A stretch of 35,204 nucleotides of DNA from Candidatus Woesearchaeota archaeon (GTDB taxonomy: Archaea > Nanobdellota > Nanobdellia > Woesearchaeales > WJKL01): NCBI GenBank assembly GCA_014729145.1, contig WJKL01000031.1, positions 1-35,204 on the forward strand, written 5' to 3'. The notes below the pieces were generated by a model. That model did no database searches, had not been told where the DNA came from, and worked only from the letters and a program-made list of their open reading frames with translations. Below, piece by piece: positions 20,775-29,427 of this stretch. The translations under genes and the position numbers were made by a program. The first letter of the stretch is position 1, and each line of letters starts with the position of its first letter.

Positions 20775-21893
20775 ATGGCAGAGAAATATATTGTGACACC
20801 ATGGGATGTCAGCGGAGATGTAGATTATAAGAGGCTGATGAAGGAATTTGGTATCAAAGAGATAGATTCAAAATTATTGAAAAGGATAAAGAAAACCGCT
20901 GGAGAACTACACCCTTTTTTAAAAAGAAAAATATTTTTTGTTCACAGAGACTTGAAATGGATATTAGATGAATATGAAAAGGGAAATAAGTTTTTTCTTT
21001 ATACTGGAAGGGCCCCATCAGGACATACACATCTAGGGCATCTTGTTCCTTGGATGTTTACAAAATGGTTACAGGAAAAGTTTGGAGTTGAACTTTGGTT
21101 TCAGTTTCCTGATGAAGAAAAGTTTCTTTTCAAGGATAATCTAACTTTGAAAGATACAGAGAATTATACAAAAGAAAATATGCTAGATATAATCGCATTA
21201 GGGTTTGATTCCAAAAAAACAAAGTTTTTGATAGACACAAAAAATGCTGATCTTATGTATAAAGAGGCGCTTAAGGTAGCAAAGAAAATCACTTTTTCAA
21301 ATGTAAAATCTGCTTTTGGGATGACCAATGATGTAAATATCGGAAGCATATTTTATACCGCTATGCAGGCAGTTCCAGCATTCCTTCCTTCAGTATTGGC
21401 TGGAAAGAATATTCCTTGTCTTATCCCTCACGCTGTTGACCAAGACCCCCATTTTAGATTATCCAGGGATGTGGTGGGAAAGATAGGATATTACAAGCCG
21501 GCTTCAATACAATGCAGATTCCTTCCTGCTTTACAGGGTTCAACTGGAAAGATGTCAGCTTCTGCCCAGGAGACAGCAATATATACTATTGATGATGAAA
21601 AAACAGTCAAAAAGAAGATAAATAAATATGCTTTTTCAGGAGGAAGAGATACAGTAGAGGAGCACAGGAGGCTTGGAGGGAGGCCCGAGATTGATGTAGC
21701 ATATCAGTGGCTTAATTTTTTTGAATATGACGATAAAAAATTAAAGAAGATATATGAAGATTATAAATCAGGGAAACTTTTGTCTGGAGAATTAAAAAAG
21801 GTACTGATAGAAAAGCTGAACAAAATGCTCAAGAAGCACCAGGCAGCCAGAGAAAAAGCAAAGTCAAAGATTGATAAATTTTTAATAAAATAA
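20775..21893 (+). CDS. trpS: Tryptophanyl-tRNA synthetase
   Basis: 372 aa, archaeal/eukaryotic-type class Ic enzyme. The HIGH box is HTHLGH (84-89) within YTGRAPSGHTHLGH, and the KMSKS box is GKMSAS (around 256-261). N-terminal MAEKYIVTPWDVSGDVDYKRLMKEFG is the archaeal N-terminal domain. QDPHFRLSRDV and GRPEIDVAYQWLNFF fit TrpRS rather than TyrRS. Follows the COG1325 gene by 10 bp, probably cotranscribed. Confidence 0.97.
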   Translation: MAEKYIVTPWDVSGDVDYKRLMKEFGIKEIDSKLLKRIKKTAGELHPFLKRKIFFVHRDLKWILDEYEKGNKFFLYTGRAPSGHTHLGHLVPWMFTKWLQEKFGVELWFQFPDEEKFLFKDNLTLKDTENYTKENMLDIIALGFDSKKTKFLIDTKNADLMYKEALKVAKKITFSNVKSAFGMTNDVNIGSIFYTAMQAVPAFLPSVLAGKNIPCLIPHAVDQDPHFRLSRDVVGKIGYYKPASIQCRFLPALQGSTGKMSASAQETAIYTIDDEKTVKKKINKYAFSGGRDTVEEHRRLGGRPEIDVAYQWLNFFEYDDKKLKKIYEDYKSGKLLSGELKKVLIEKLNKMLKKHQAAREKAKSKIDKFLIK

Positions 21894-21905
21894 GAGGTGA
21901 ATTAA

Positions 21906-22100
21906 ATGGGATTGATAAAAAATCTTTTCAAGAGAGTGGCTCCTTTGCCAACTTCTTTTATGATTGTAAGTATAGTGGGTTTTCTGGTATCAGCATACCT
22001 GATAACGGACATATCATGGAAATTTACGATGCTGCTGTTTTTTGCAGTGATGTTCATCGCTAGTTTTATATCTATGAATAAAGGGCCTGTTGTAGAATAA
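21906..22100 (+). CDS. Small two-helix membrane protein
   Basis: 64 aa. An amphipathic basic N-terminus (GLIKNLFKRVAPLPTS) is followed by two hydrophobic helices at about 18-35 and 39-57 and a short tail (MNKGPVVE). A GAGGTGAATTAA Shine-Dalgarno region precedes the ATG, 12 bp after the trpS stop. No family recognised; conserved short membrane proteins of this size are common in archaeal operons. Converges on the HerA-like gene. Confidence 0.65.
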   Translation: MGLIKNLFKRVAPLPTSFMIVSIVGFLVSAYLITDISWKFTMLLFFAVMFIASFISMNKGPVVE

Positions 22101-22171
22101 AATATACTATATTAATGCAGTAGGATGCTTTAAGAATTTTTGATCCGTCTTAAGTTTTTGTATATATTAAA

Positions 22172-23500
22172 TTATATATTAAATTCTTTTTTTATCTCTT
22201 CAATCGCTACAGGAGCTTCTCCTCCGTGCCAGGTAAATCTTGGCCGCATCTGCATAGGATAGAGCTTTTCATTCATATCATCAAAGACAAGAGCTGCTCC
22301 TTTTACTCTGGGAAGCTTATTCAATTCTTCGTCAAGTCCATGCCGCATATAACTCTGCATCAATTTGCCAAGAGCATCTACATCAACCTTTGCTGTTAAT
22401 CTATGGGATATTACTGTATCTGACTGGGTCATGACATCTGTATGTATCTTGCCAGGCTGCTGTGATGCAAGAATCAAAGATACACCTGGCTGTCTCCCTT
22501 CCCTTAGAATGGTTACTAAGGCATTAGTGGCAGCTGTCTTACCTTCATGAGGGAGAAATTCATGAGCTTCATCTATCATTATCCAGATCAGTGGAGTAAT
22601 CCTTTCTATCTTTCCTTTCTTCTTTTCAGTAAAATAACTTTCTGCTTTTTTCAAGAGCATATGCTCTTCTGCTTTCCTTGCTGCCATCCTTTCAACAAAA
22701 ACTTTTTCAGATATTATACCGATAACCAAAGATTTGATATTCCATGTTCCTGACTGGGTTGCATAAGGGCTTAAGTCAATGATTATTGTTTTTCCTCCAT
22801 AAGTCAGATCCTCTATAGGGGTCCCATGTTTTGAGAAAAGACCCCACGATTTTGTCTTTCTGAACTGATTTTCAATCATATTTTTGTCGTTTCCTGAAGA
22901 CTTTTTATCTGACCCAATTTTTTTTATTATATCAGAGATAGTATAATTGGTCCCTTCTTTTTTAAGCCCATTTATTGTTCTTTCAAGCAAAACACCTGCA
23001 GGTGTATTTGGATCAATATCAAAAGTAAGACACCAATCAGAAGGAGCTAGATCTGACGGCTTTATAGAAAAAGAGTGGTCTGTAGGGATTCCTTTTTCTT
23101 TATATTCTTTGAAATATCCCTTTGGAGTATAAACATCTATGTCAAGACTTTTTGGCTTAAGATCCCATTTTTTAAGCAGAGCTTCATCTTTTTTATTTGG
23201 AAATTTCATGGTCCAGTATATGCCCATAGTGTCAAAAATGATGGTGCAGATATTGTTTTTTACCTCTTTTGGAAGATCAGCAATGCCTTCAGCTATCGAG
23301 CCCATTGTGTAGGATTTTCCAGAGCCTCTTTTTCCGCAGACAAAAACAACGTGTGTCCTGTTTACATCCAGCAGTATATTTGAAGAAAGGGAAGTAGTCT
23401 GTCCCATCTTAACATAGTGCCTTCCAAGAAAAGTTGTTCCTTTAAGATCATATTTTTCCCTGTCAGATTCACTTCTTCCTATAACTATTTCATAAGCCAT
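22172..23500 (-). CDS. HerA/FtsK-like P-loop ATPase (DUF87 type)
   Basis: 442 aa. Walker A is GKRGSGKSY (56-64), Walker B-like LIWIMIDEAHEFLP (about 305-320), and the conserved downstream ILREGRQPGVSLILASQQP contains the likely arginine-sensor region. The N-terminal ~50 residues may form a HAS-barrel-like domain. HerA helicases pump DNA as hexamers and usually pair with the NurA nuclease, which is not next to it here. Several DUF87 ATPases in archaea lack a NurA partner, so a different substrate is possible. A TATA box 27 nt upstream suggests a leaderless transcript. Confidence 0.88.
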   Translation of the reverse strand: MAYEIVIGRSESDREKYDLKGTTFLGRHYVKMGQTTSLSSNILLDVNRTHVVFVCGKRGSGKSYTMGSIAEGIADLPKEVKNNICTIIFDTMGIYWTMKFPNKKDEALLKKWDLKPKSLDIDVYTPKGYFKEYKEKGIPTDHSFSIKPSDLAPSDWCLTFDIDPNTPAGVLLERTINGLKKEGTNYTISDIIKKIGSDKKSSGNDKNMIENQFRKTKSWGLFSKHGTPIEDLTYGGKTIIIDLSPYATQSGTWNIKSLVIGIISEKVFVERMAARKAEEHMLLKKAESYFTEKKKGKIERITPLIWIMIDEAHEFLPHEGKTAATNALVTILREGRQPGVSLILASQQPGKIHTDVMTQSDTVISHRLTAKVDVDALGKLMQSYMRHGLDEELNKLPRVKGAALVFDDMNEKLYPMQMRPRFTWHGGEAPVAIEEIKKEFNI

Positions 23501-23522
23501 TATCTTTTTAATTACAAGAAGG

Positions 23523-23531
23523 CATATAAAG
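23523..23531 (-). promoter_or_regulatory. TATA box of HerA-like gene
   Basis: Plus-strand CATATAAAG (minus-strand CTTTATATG) centred about 27 nt from the start codon at 23500; no Shine-Dalgarno site is visible. Confidence 0.55.
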
Positions 23532-23563
23532 ATTTATGGTTACTTGAAAGTAGAAAACGAAAA

Positions 23564-23573
23564 CTTTAAAAAA
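23564..23573 (+). promoter_or_regulatory. TATA box of parvulin-thioredoxin gene
   Basis: CTTTAAAAAA, predicting a start near 23590. The short leader then contains AAAGGTGAG (23594-23602), a Shine-Dalgarno site just before the ATG at 23606. Confidence 0.5.
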
Positions 23574-23605
23574 AGAATTCAGTTGCTCGCAATAAAGGTG
23601 AGTAA

Positions 23606-24967
23606 ATGGACAAAAAGAAAATCATCAAAAACAAGATCAAGAAGATAAAAAATATAAACAAAAAACTTCACAAAGGTATAAAACAACACAAAAAATTTCT
23701 GAAAGCTGCCAAGAAAAATATTAAATCGAAGAAGATTATGGCTGCAGGCGGATTAATAGTTATTTTGTTAATATTGGCTGTAGGGTTCAACCTTAACAGG
23801 TTTCTATTAGATCAAAGCAATATCGCAGCTACTATAAATGGTGAAAAGGTCACAATGGATGAGCTTGATCATGAGTATGATTTTTTCTTTTTTATAATGG
23901 GTTATCCTGAATCATATAAACAGATGATAACAAAAGAATCATTTTTAGAACAAATGATAAATGAGAGGCTGTTGATACAAAAAGCAGTTGAAGATGGGAT
24001 AAGCGTCTTAGATAAAGAAGTCGATGAAAAGCTGGAGAAGATGATATCTAACAGCCCTGTTTCCAAAGATCAATTTGAGATACAACTTAATACTGCAGGG
24101 TTTACAATGAAAGATCTTTTTGACTACTACAAAAAACAAGTAATCATATCAGAACTCCTAAATAAATCTTTCTCAGATATTAGAGTAAGCAATGAAGAAG
24201 CAAAAACATATTATAATGAAAATAAGGATCTTTATACTGCTGGTGAAGGCGAGATAAGACTTAGGCATATATTAGTAAATACAAAACCAGAAGCAAAGGA
24301 AATCCTTGAAAACCTAAAAAGTGGAGAAGATTTCATAGGACTAGCAAGAGAGGAATCTATAGGTCCAAGTTCGGTAGAAGGAGGCGATCTTGGTTTCGTA
24401 AGCAAAGGGCAGATGGTAAAGGAATTTGAAGAAGTAGCATTCAAATTAAATGAGAATCAAATAAGCGAGATCGTAAAGACCCAATATGGATATCATATAA
24501 TAAAAAGAGAATCAGATCTGATAAAATTTACTGAAGTTAAGAACACTATCATTAATACATTAGAGACAGAGAGACAAAAACAAGAACTTGGAGAATATCT
24601 AGAAGATATTAAGGAAAGATCAGATATTGTCATCAATTTTGGGCAGGCAAAGACATCGGGAACAGCTGTCCCTGGTTCATGCTATAATGATTATGGATTA
24701 AGTTCTGATACTGTTATCTTTTATCATGCAGACTGGTGCCCACACTGCAGCAGGATGATATCAGTGGTGGAAGAACTAGAGGGGGAAGGATATAAATTTC
24801 ACTGGGCTGAGACCAGCAGCGGAGAAGGAGAAGAAGTTGTGGATTCGTGCTTTGGTGATGTTCTGCAAGGAGGAGTTCCTCAATTTATCTGTACAGGAAA
24901 CAAAGATTATAAGCTCGGAGAGATAAGCGAGGAATCATTAAGAAAATTTGCAGAATCCTGCCAATAA
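23606..24967 (+). CDS. Membrane-anchored parvulin-type PPIase fused to a CPHC thioredoxin-like domain
   Basis: 453 aa. Residues 1-43 are a very basic cytosolic segment; 44-66 is a transmembrane anchor. Residues 70-205 are a SurA/PrsA-like chaperone region (INGEKVTMDELD..., EQMINERLLIQKAVEDG). Residues 214-303 are a PpiC/parvulin domain (IRLRHILVNTKPEA, GGDLGFVSKGQMVKEFEEVAF, TQYGYHIIK). Residues 365-453 are a thioredoxin-like domain with Cys378-Pro-His-Cys381 in YHADWCPHC and the cis-Pro loop GGVPQF. It probably folds exported proteins outside the membrane, combining prolyl isomerisation with disulfide chemistry. The CPHC motif is the DsbA-type oxidant sequence. Extra Cys359, Cys415, Cys429 and Cys452 may form disulfides. 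The fusion is seen directly; substrates are unknown. Confidence 0.92.
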   Translation: MDKKKIIKNKIKKIKNINKKLHKGIKQHKKFLKAAKKNIKSKKIMAAGGLIVILLILAVGFNLNRFLLDQSNIAATINGEKVTMDELDHEYDFFFFIMGYPESYKQMITKESFLEQMINERLLIQKAVEDGISVLDKEVDEKLEKMISNSPVSKDQFEIQLNTAGFTMKDLFDYYKKQVIISELLNKSFSDIRVSNEEAKTYYNENKDLYTAGEGEIRLRHILVNTKPEAKEILENLKSGEDFIGLAREESIGPSSVEGGDLGFVSKGQMVKEFEEVAFKLNENQISEIVKTQYGYHIIKRESDLIKFTEVKNTIINTLETERQKQELGEYLEDIKERSDIVINFGQAKTSGTAVPGSCYNDYGLSSDTVIFYHADWCPHCSRMISVVEELEGEGYKFHWAETSSGEGEEVVDSCFGDVLQGGVPQFICTGNKDYKLGEISEESLRKFAESCQ

Positions 24968-24972
24968 ACAAC

Positions 24973-25000
24973 AGATCCACAATATATGATATGTGGATCT
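24973..25000 (+). terminator. Hairpin after the parvulin-thioredoxin gene
   Basis: AGATCCACA (24973-24981) pairs perfectly with TGTGGATCT (24992-25000), loop 10 nt, followed by TTAATTCTT. It starts 6 nt after the stop codon region and lies between two convergent genes, so it may end transcription from the left. Confidence 0.5.
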
Positions 25001-25092
25001 TTAATTCTTAAAATTTATTTATCTGTTTTTAATCAAGAATTTAGCAATAAAAAAGATTAAAAAATAAAATAAAAAAAATTAATTTTTTATTT

Positions 25093-26361
25093 TTACAGAT
25101 CAGATTCTGTCAGGACATTGATCCTTGTTTTTGAAGGATCTATCTTGCTTTTCATGGAAATAAGATATTCTACTCTTGCTGATTCTGCCACAGACAAGAG
25201 TTGTTTGTCTATCATGCCGTCCAGAACAATAGCATATATACTTGTATTAAGGCTTTTTACTGTAGTGGAAAGTTCACTGATGGGAACTTTTCCCATTATA
25301 TTCATCTTTCCATCAAGTATATATGCCCCTCTTGTTCCTATCAAATCTTCAAGCATGTTCTTGAATTCTGATTTTTCTTTAGGCGAAATAGAATAAGATT
25401 TTGTGTATCTTTGACTTGATCTATTTTGTCTAGAGTATTTGTTCTTACCTGAACTGCTTCTTTTTTTGTTGTTTCTTCCAGAGCTTGAACTGCCGCTTCT
25501 TTTTTTGTCGTGTTTGTCTGAATTTCCATTAGAAATCTCCATCTTTGCCTGTTCTGAAGCGATCTTTGCCCTCAGTGCTTTATGGATCTCTTTTTTTGTT
25601 ATCTCTTCGACTTCTTTTCCGTCAGGGGCTTTTGATACATGGTCCAGATCAGCTACAGTAGTAAGCTCTTTTATGATAAGGTTTCCTCCTCTATCCCCAT
25701 CAACAAAAGCAGTAACTATCTTTTTTCTGCTTAGATCTTTTATGGTGTCGGGGCAGGATGTTCCGTTCATAGCTATAGCGTTCTTAATGCCATGTTTAAG
25801 CAGATTAAGAACATCAGCTCTCCCTTCAACAACAATTATCTCGTCACTTTCTTCTATTGCCGGACCTGCAGGAAGCCTGTCTTTTCCATACTGCTGTATC
25901 TCCATAACCCTTACTGAATGAGCAACTTCATCAGATAATTCCTGTGAATCTGGCAGAACCTTGTCAGTCATCTGTTTTAGCAGTTCTTTAGCTCTTTCAA
26001 CAACAAGCTTTCTTTTACTTACTCTTACGTCTTCAATCTTATTGACCTTGATCTTTGCATTACAGGGACCTATCCTTTGAATAACTTCAAGGGCAGCTCC
26101 AACTATACTTGTTTCTGCTTTATCAAGGCTTGAGGGTATAATGATAGAACCCCGAGATTTTCCTGATTTTGTACCTATGTTAACTTCAATCCTTCCTATC
26201 CTTCCTGATCTTTGAAGCTCTCTTAATTCAAGGTCAGCTCCAAGAAGCCCTTCTGTCTGGCCGAATATCGCACCAATAACATCAGGACGTTCAACTACGC
26301 CTTCTATCTCTATTGAAGCGTGAACTATATACTTTGCACTTACTGGGCTTATTTTTCCCAT
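25093..26361 (-). CDS. dnaG: Archaeal DnaG-like protein (TOPRIM)
   Basis: About 422 aa from the ATG at 26361, which sits 9 nt after GGAGG; an upstream ATG at 26370 directly abuts that site and is less likely. MGKISPVSAKYIVHASIEIEGVVERPDVIGAIFGQTEGLLG (first part cited) is the archaeal DnaG N-terminal block. The TOPRIM domain (about 165-250) has the catalytic Glu in VVEGRADV and DGDRGG. A Ser/Lys/Asn/Arg-rich low-complexity linker lies near 282-330. A C-terminal domain ends the protein. Archaeal DnaG is a primase homolog that also associates with the RNA exosome. Confidence 0.96.
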   Translation of the reverse strand: MGKISPVSAKYIVHASIEIEGVVERPDVIGAIFGQTEGLLGADLELRELQRSGRIGRIEVNIGTKSGKSRGSIIIPSSLDKAETSIVGAALEVIQRIGPCNAKIKVNKIEDVRVSKRKLVVERAKELLKQMTDKVLPDSQELSDEVAHSVRVMEIQQYGKDRLPAGPAIEESDEIIVVEGRADVLNLLKHGIKNAIAMNGTSCPDTIKDLSRKKIVTAFVDGDRGGNLIIKELTTVADLDHVSKAPDGKEVEEITKKEIHKALRAKIASEQAKMEISNGNSDKHDKKRSGSSSSGRNNKKRSSSGKNKYSRQNRSSQRYTKSYSISPKEKSEFKNMLEDLIGTRGAYILDGKMNIMGKVPISELSTTVKSLNTSIYAIVLDGMIDKQLLSVAESARVEYLISMKSKIDPSKTRINVLTESDL

Positions 26362-26473
26362 TCTTATCATCCTCCGATCTTATAGAAGGAGCACTAATTA
26401 ATCTATCATACCAGGAAATTTTTCTTTCTTATTTATTTGATGAATGATAAACATTAAATGCCCCTCTGATTAT

Positions 26474-26560
26474 AGAATATAGAACAAAACTAACTTTACT
26501 TTTATTTAAATCCAAAACTGAACTTAATGATAAAAATGATAATTTAATGTTCTATATTCT
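26474..26560. repeat. 13-bp perfect inverted repeat, 61-nt spacer
   Basis: AGAATATAGAACA (26474-26486) and its exact reverse complement TGTTCTATATTCT (26548-26560). The right arm abuts the TTTTAAATA box upstream of the GGCCCG-stem element. It could be an operator pair or the arms of a long hairpin. Nothing coding is seen in 26400-26560. Confidence 0.55.
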
Positions 26561-26583
26561 TTTAAATAATTATTAAAGGTATT

Positions 26584-26659
26584 TGTGGCCCGCAAAATAT
26601 CTCCCAAGCTCATTGCTTGGCTTAGCCGTAAGCTCCATTGAGTAACTCTCATACGGGCC
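26584..26659. ncRNA. Candidate small structured RNA (H/ACA-like on minus strand)
   Basis: GGCCCG (26587-26592) pairs with CGGGCC (26654-26659), enclosing hairpin CCAAGC-TCATT-GCTTGG (26604-26620) and GCTTA-GCCG-TAAGC. Read on the minus strand, the closing stem is followed at once by ACA (26586-26584), and a possible inner CTC/GAG stem leaves 14 nt to the ACA, as in archaeal H/ACA guide RNAs. Read on the plus strand, a TTTTAAATA box (26560-26568) sits about 24 nt before the stem and a T7 run (26668-26674) follows, which would suit a plus-strand transcript. Orientation is undecided. It is not a tRNA: no TTCRANN loop. Confidence 0.45.
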
Positions 26660-26705
26660 TTAATATGTTTTTTTGAGCTTAGATAAGCTAAAAGTAACAT
26701 ATTAA
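26660..26705. repeat. Long imperfect palindrome
   Basis: TTAATATGTT (26660-26669) pairs exactly with AACATATTAA (26696-26705); inside, AGCTTA-GA-TAAGCT forms the tip with TTTT/AAAA flanks, giving a nearly continuous 46-nt hairpin. It directly abuts the GGCCCG/CGGGCC element. It could be a terminator for that RNA (plus strand) or a protein-binding palindrome. Confidence 0.55.
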
Positions 26706-26728
26706 TATAATAAGTATAGTGAAGGATA

Positions 26729-26737
26729 TTTATAAAG
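26729..26737 (+). promoter_or_regulatory. TATA box upstream of structured region
   Basis: TTTATAAAG centred about 26 nt before 26759, which would start a transcript just before the hairpin cluster at 26767-26871. Confidence 0.4.
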
Positions 26738-26766
26738 ATTTGCTTTTTTTATTTTGAAAAGAAGAA

Positions 26767-26871
26767 CCCTAGCAAAGCAGAAAAAGCCTTGCCAGGGAAA
26801 GGGGGTTTTATCCGAATTGCTTCGAATAGTATTTTAAACCCCTCAAATGCCTTAAAAAGACATTTAAGGGG
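26767..26871 (+). ncRNA. Candidate structured RNA with alternative stems
   Basis: No protein-coding potential seen. Stem A: CCCTAGCAAAGC (26767-26778) with GCCTTGCCAGGG (26786-26797), 10 of 12 pairs. Stem B: GGGGTTTTA (26802-26810) with TAAACCCC (26835-26842), enclosing CGAA-TTGC-TTCG. Stem C: CCCCTCAAATG (26839-26849) with CATTTAAGGGG (26861-26871), 10 of 11 pairs. B and C share CCCC (26839-26842), so they exclude each other. A TATA box at 26729-26737 is correctly placed for a transcript. Could be a regulatory or guide RNA; no known family recognised. Confidence 0.4.
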
Positions 26872-26922
26872 AAAAGAGGTGTTTAGATAAATATTAAAGG
26901 TTTATTTGGACTTCAATATTGT

Positions 26923-26953
26923 AAATAAGGGATTTAGAATCAACCCCTTATTT
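26923..26953. repeat. 9-bp inverted repeat hairpin
   Basis: AAATAAGGG (26923-26931) and CCCTTATTT (26945-26953), loop 13 nt, in the non-coding stretch before the Pno1-like gene. Possibly a terminator for a transcript from 26757. Confidence 0.4.
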
Positions 26954-27043
26954 GTTACTATTAAGTAGGAATAGGTTATATATAAATGTTTCTATTTTAA
27001 ACCACTTGTAAGTAGTCATTTCTGCTATAAACTAAGGGAGAAG

Positions 27044-27052
27044 CTTTAAATA
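27044..27052 (+). promoter_or_regulatory. TATA box of Pno1-like gene (leaderless)
   Basis: CTTTAAATA centred 27 nt before the ATG at 27075. A second AT-rich box (TTATATATAAA, about 26976-26987) lies farther upstream. Confidence 0.55.
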
Positions 27053-27074
27053 GGGATGGTTTTTAATCTATATC

Positions 27075-27638
27075 ATGAACCCCCCAGAAGAGTACCGTTA
27101 TGAACTTAAGATACCAAAAGAAAGAATAGCAGTTCTTATTGGTGTGAAAGGAAAAGTAAAGAAAGATATAGAAAAAGAAACAAATACAAACATTGATGTT
27201 GATTCTAAAGAGGGCGATGTCTTTATTTCAGGAAAAGACGCTCTTAGTTTATTTAAAGCAAGAGAGATTGTAAAGGCAATCGGAAGAGGGTTTAATCCTG
27301 ATATTGCCCTGTTTTTATTGAAACCAGACTATTGCTTTGAGATAATCGATATAGAAGATTATGTTAACGGCAAAAACCATCTTAAAAGAGTTAAAGGAAG
27401 GGTGATAGGAACAAAGGGAAAAGCAAGAAAGACTGTTGAAACTTTAACTGACTGCAATATTTCAGTATATGGAAGGACAATATCAATCATAGGAGATGTA
27501 GAAAATGTACAAAGGGCAAGAAAAGCAATCCAAAGGCTTCTTCAGGGATCAAAGCATGGAAATATTTATAAATGGTTAGAAAAAAGAAAGAAAGAAAGAG
27601 TTGAAGAAGAATTAACAGGAGGAATCAACAGTGGCTAA
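27075..27638 (+). CDS. KH-domain rRNA-processing protein (Pno1/Dim2/Krr1-like)
   Basis: 187 aa with two KH domains: residues about 8-75 ([31 protein letters not shown], with a GVKG loop) and about 90-165 ([37 protein letters not shown], with GTKG loop). In eukaryotes and archaea this family binds the 3' end of small-subunit rRNA during ribosome maturation. Its stop overlaps the GTG start of top6B by 8 bp. Confidence 0.93.
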   Translation: MNPPEEYRYELKIPKERIAVLIGVKGKVKKDIEKETNTNIDVDSKEGDVFISGKDALSLFKAREIVKAIGRGFNPDIALFLLKPDYCFEIIDIEDYVNGKNHLKRVKGRVIGTKGKARKTVETLTDCNISVYGRTISIIGDVENVQRARKAIQRLLQGSKHGNIYKWLEKRKKERVEEELTGGINSG

Positions 27639-29427
27639 AAAGAAAGGAAAAAAGAGGCAGACAAAAAAATCTACAAATTCTAATAAAAAAAGGCCAATAG
27701 CTCACGAACTAGCAAAAAAACAGAGAGAGATATCTGTAGCTGAATTTTTTGAGAAGAATAGACATCTATTGGGATTTGACAATCCAAAGAAAGCTTTATT
27801 GACTACAGTCAAGGAGGCTGTTGACAATGCTTTGGATGCCTGTGAAGAAGCAAAGATACTTCCTGAGATAAATCTTCAGATAGTGGATTTGTCTTCAAAG
27901 CCAGAAGTTAAAAAAGAAGTGGAAGAGGGGCAGACAGTCCTGGTCACAGAAGAAACTGAAAAACCTGAAGATATAAAGCCTAAATATGAAGATAGATATC
28001 GTGTAATAATAGAAGACAATGGTCCGGGAATCGTCAAAAAACAGATCCCCAATATTTTTGCAAAATTATTATACGGAAGCAAGTTCCATACATTAAAGCA
28101 GAACAGAGGGCAGCAGGGAATAGGAATATCAGCTGCAGCACTGTACGGACAGTTAACAACTGGAAAGCCTGTCAGGATCACTTCAAAGATATCTCCAAAA
28201 TCTCCTGCACATTATTATGAACTCAAGATAGACACCCAAAAGAACAAGCCAGAGATTATCAAGGAAAAGAAAGTAGAATGGAATAAAGAGCACGGAACAA
28301 AGATAGAGATAGATTTGGAAGGAAAATACCAGTCAGGGGGAAAAAGTGTTGACAGGTATCTTAAGCAGACAGCAATCGCGAACCCTCATGTAACAATAAT
28401 ATATGCGAGTCCTCAGGCAAAGCAGATGGTATTTCCAAGTGCAGTTAAAGAGCTTCCTGAAGAATCAAAAGAGATAAAACCCCATCCTCTTGGTGTTGAG
28501 CTTGGAAGAATGATAAAGATGCTTAATATCACAAAAGCAAGGACAGTTGCAAGTTTTCTTCATTCTGATTTTTCAAGAGTCGGAAGCGGCACAGCGAAAA
28601 AGATATGTGAGAATGCTTCTGTGCCTCCTAAGACAAAACCCAAGAAAGCAACAAGGGAGATGGCAGAGAGAATAGTTCATGGAATAAAAAAGACACGGAT
28701 CATGAACCCTCCAACAAACTGCATCTCTCCAATAGGGGCTGAGGCACTAGAGAAAGGTCTTAAAAAAGAGATCAAGGCTGAATTTTATGCTGCAGTTACA
28801 CGATCTCCTGCTGTATACAGAGGAAATCCTTTTGTTATCGAAGCAGGGGTTGCTTATGGAGGAGAGCAGAACCCTGAAGGAAAATCCAAAGTTTTAAGAT
28901 TTGCCAACAGAGTGCCTTTGCTATACCAGCCGGGAGGCTGTGCAGTAACTCAATCTATCTCAGAGACAAACTGGAGAAGCTACGGCTTATCACAATCAAG
29001 AGGTTCTTTGCCGCAGGGGCCATGTACAATAGTAGTACATATCGCATCTGTTTGGGTTCCTTTTACTTCTGAATCAAAAGAGGCGATTGCTCATTATCCT
29101 GAGATCGTAAAAGAGATCAAACTTGCTGTGCAGGAATGCGGAAGGAAACTTTCAAGTTATGTAAGAAAGAAAAAAAAGATTGTTGCTGAAAAAAAGAAAA
29201 GGGATTATATTGAAACTTATATTCCTCATATAGGGGATGCTTTAAAAGAGCTGCTTAGCCTTAAGGTTAAAGACAAAAAAAAGGTTGAAAAGCTTTTAAA
29301 GAAAATATTAGAGAAAAAAAGAGGGAAATTAAAGAATATTAAAGTCCATAAGGCAGATTTTGATGAAAATCTAGCCTTGGAAGGAGACAAGAAAAATGCC
29401 AGGAAAAAAGAAAAGAAAGAAGAGTGA
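27631..29427 (+). CDS. top6B: DNA topoisomerase VI subunit B
   Basis: 598 aa, GHKL ATPase subunit of the type IIB topoisomerase. The start is GTG at 27631, with AGGAGGAATCAACA upstream as Shine-Dalgarno. The N-box [18 protein letters not shown], the G1 box IIEDNGPGI and the glycine loop [15 protein letters not shown] bind ATP. The middle contains the H2TH and transducer regions ([42 protein letters not shown]). The C-terminal ~70 residues are Lys-rich, making it longer than the typical ~530. Overlaps top6A by 32 bp. Works with subunit A to decatenate and relax DNA. Confidence 0.97.
   Translation: MAKKKGKKRQTKKSTNSNKKRPIAHELAKKQREISVAEFFEKNRHLLGFDNPKKALLTTVKEAVDNALDACEEAKILPEINLQIVDLSSKPEVKKEVEEGQTVLVTEETEKPEDIKPKYEDRYRVIIEDNGPGIVKKQIPNIFAKLLYGSKFHTLKQNRGQQGIGISAAALYGQLTTGKPVRITSKISPKSPAHYYELKIDTQKNKPEIIKEKKVEWNKEHGTKIEIDLEGKYQSGGKSVDRYLKQTAIANPHVTIIYASPQAKQMVFPSAVKELPEESKEIKPHPLGVELGRMIKMLNITKARTVASFLHSDFSRVGSGTAKKICENASVPPKTKPKKATREMAERIVHGIKKTRIMNPPTNCISPIGAEALEKGLKKEIKAEFYAAVTRSPAVYRGNPFVIEAGVAYGGEQNPEGKSKVLRFANRVPLLYQPGGCAVTQSISETNWRSYGLSQSRGSLPQGPCTIVVHIASVWVPFTSESKEAIAHYPEIVKEIKLAVQECGRKLSSYVRKKKKIVAEKKKRDYIETYIPHIGDALKELLSLKVKDKKKVEKLLKKILEKKRGKLKNIKVHKADFDENLALEGDKKNARKKEKKEE

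Noticed and set aside
25439..25921. 160-aa plus-strand ORF
   Set aside because: Antisense of dnaG linker and TOPRIM domain; composition is that of a shadow frame.
26437..26469. C/D-box-like pair TTGATGA ... CTGA
   Set aside because: First base of the C box is wrong and no D'/C' pair or terminal stem is present.
26584..26659. tRNA reading of the GGCCCG element
   Set aside because: No TTCRANN T-loop, and 10 extra bases lie between the would-be T-arm and acceptor stem.
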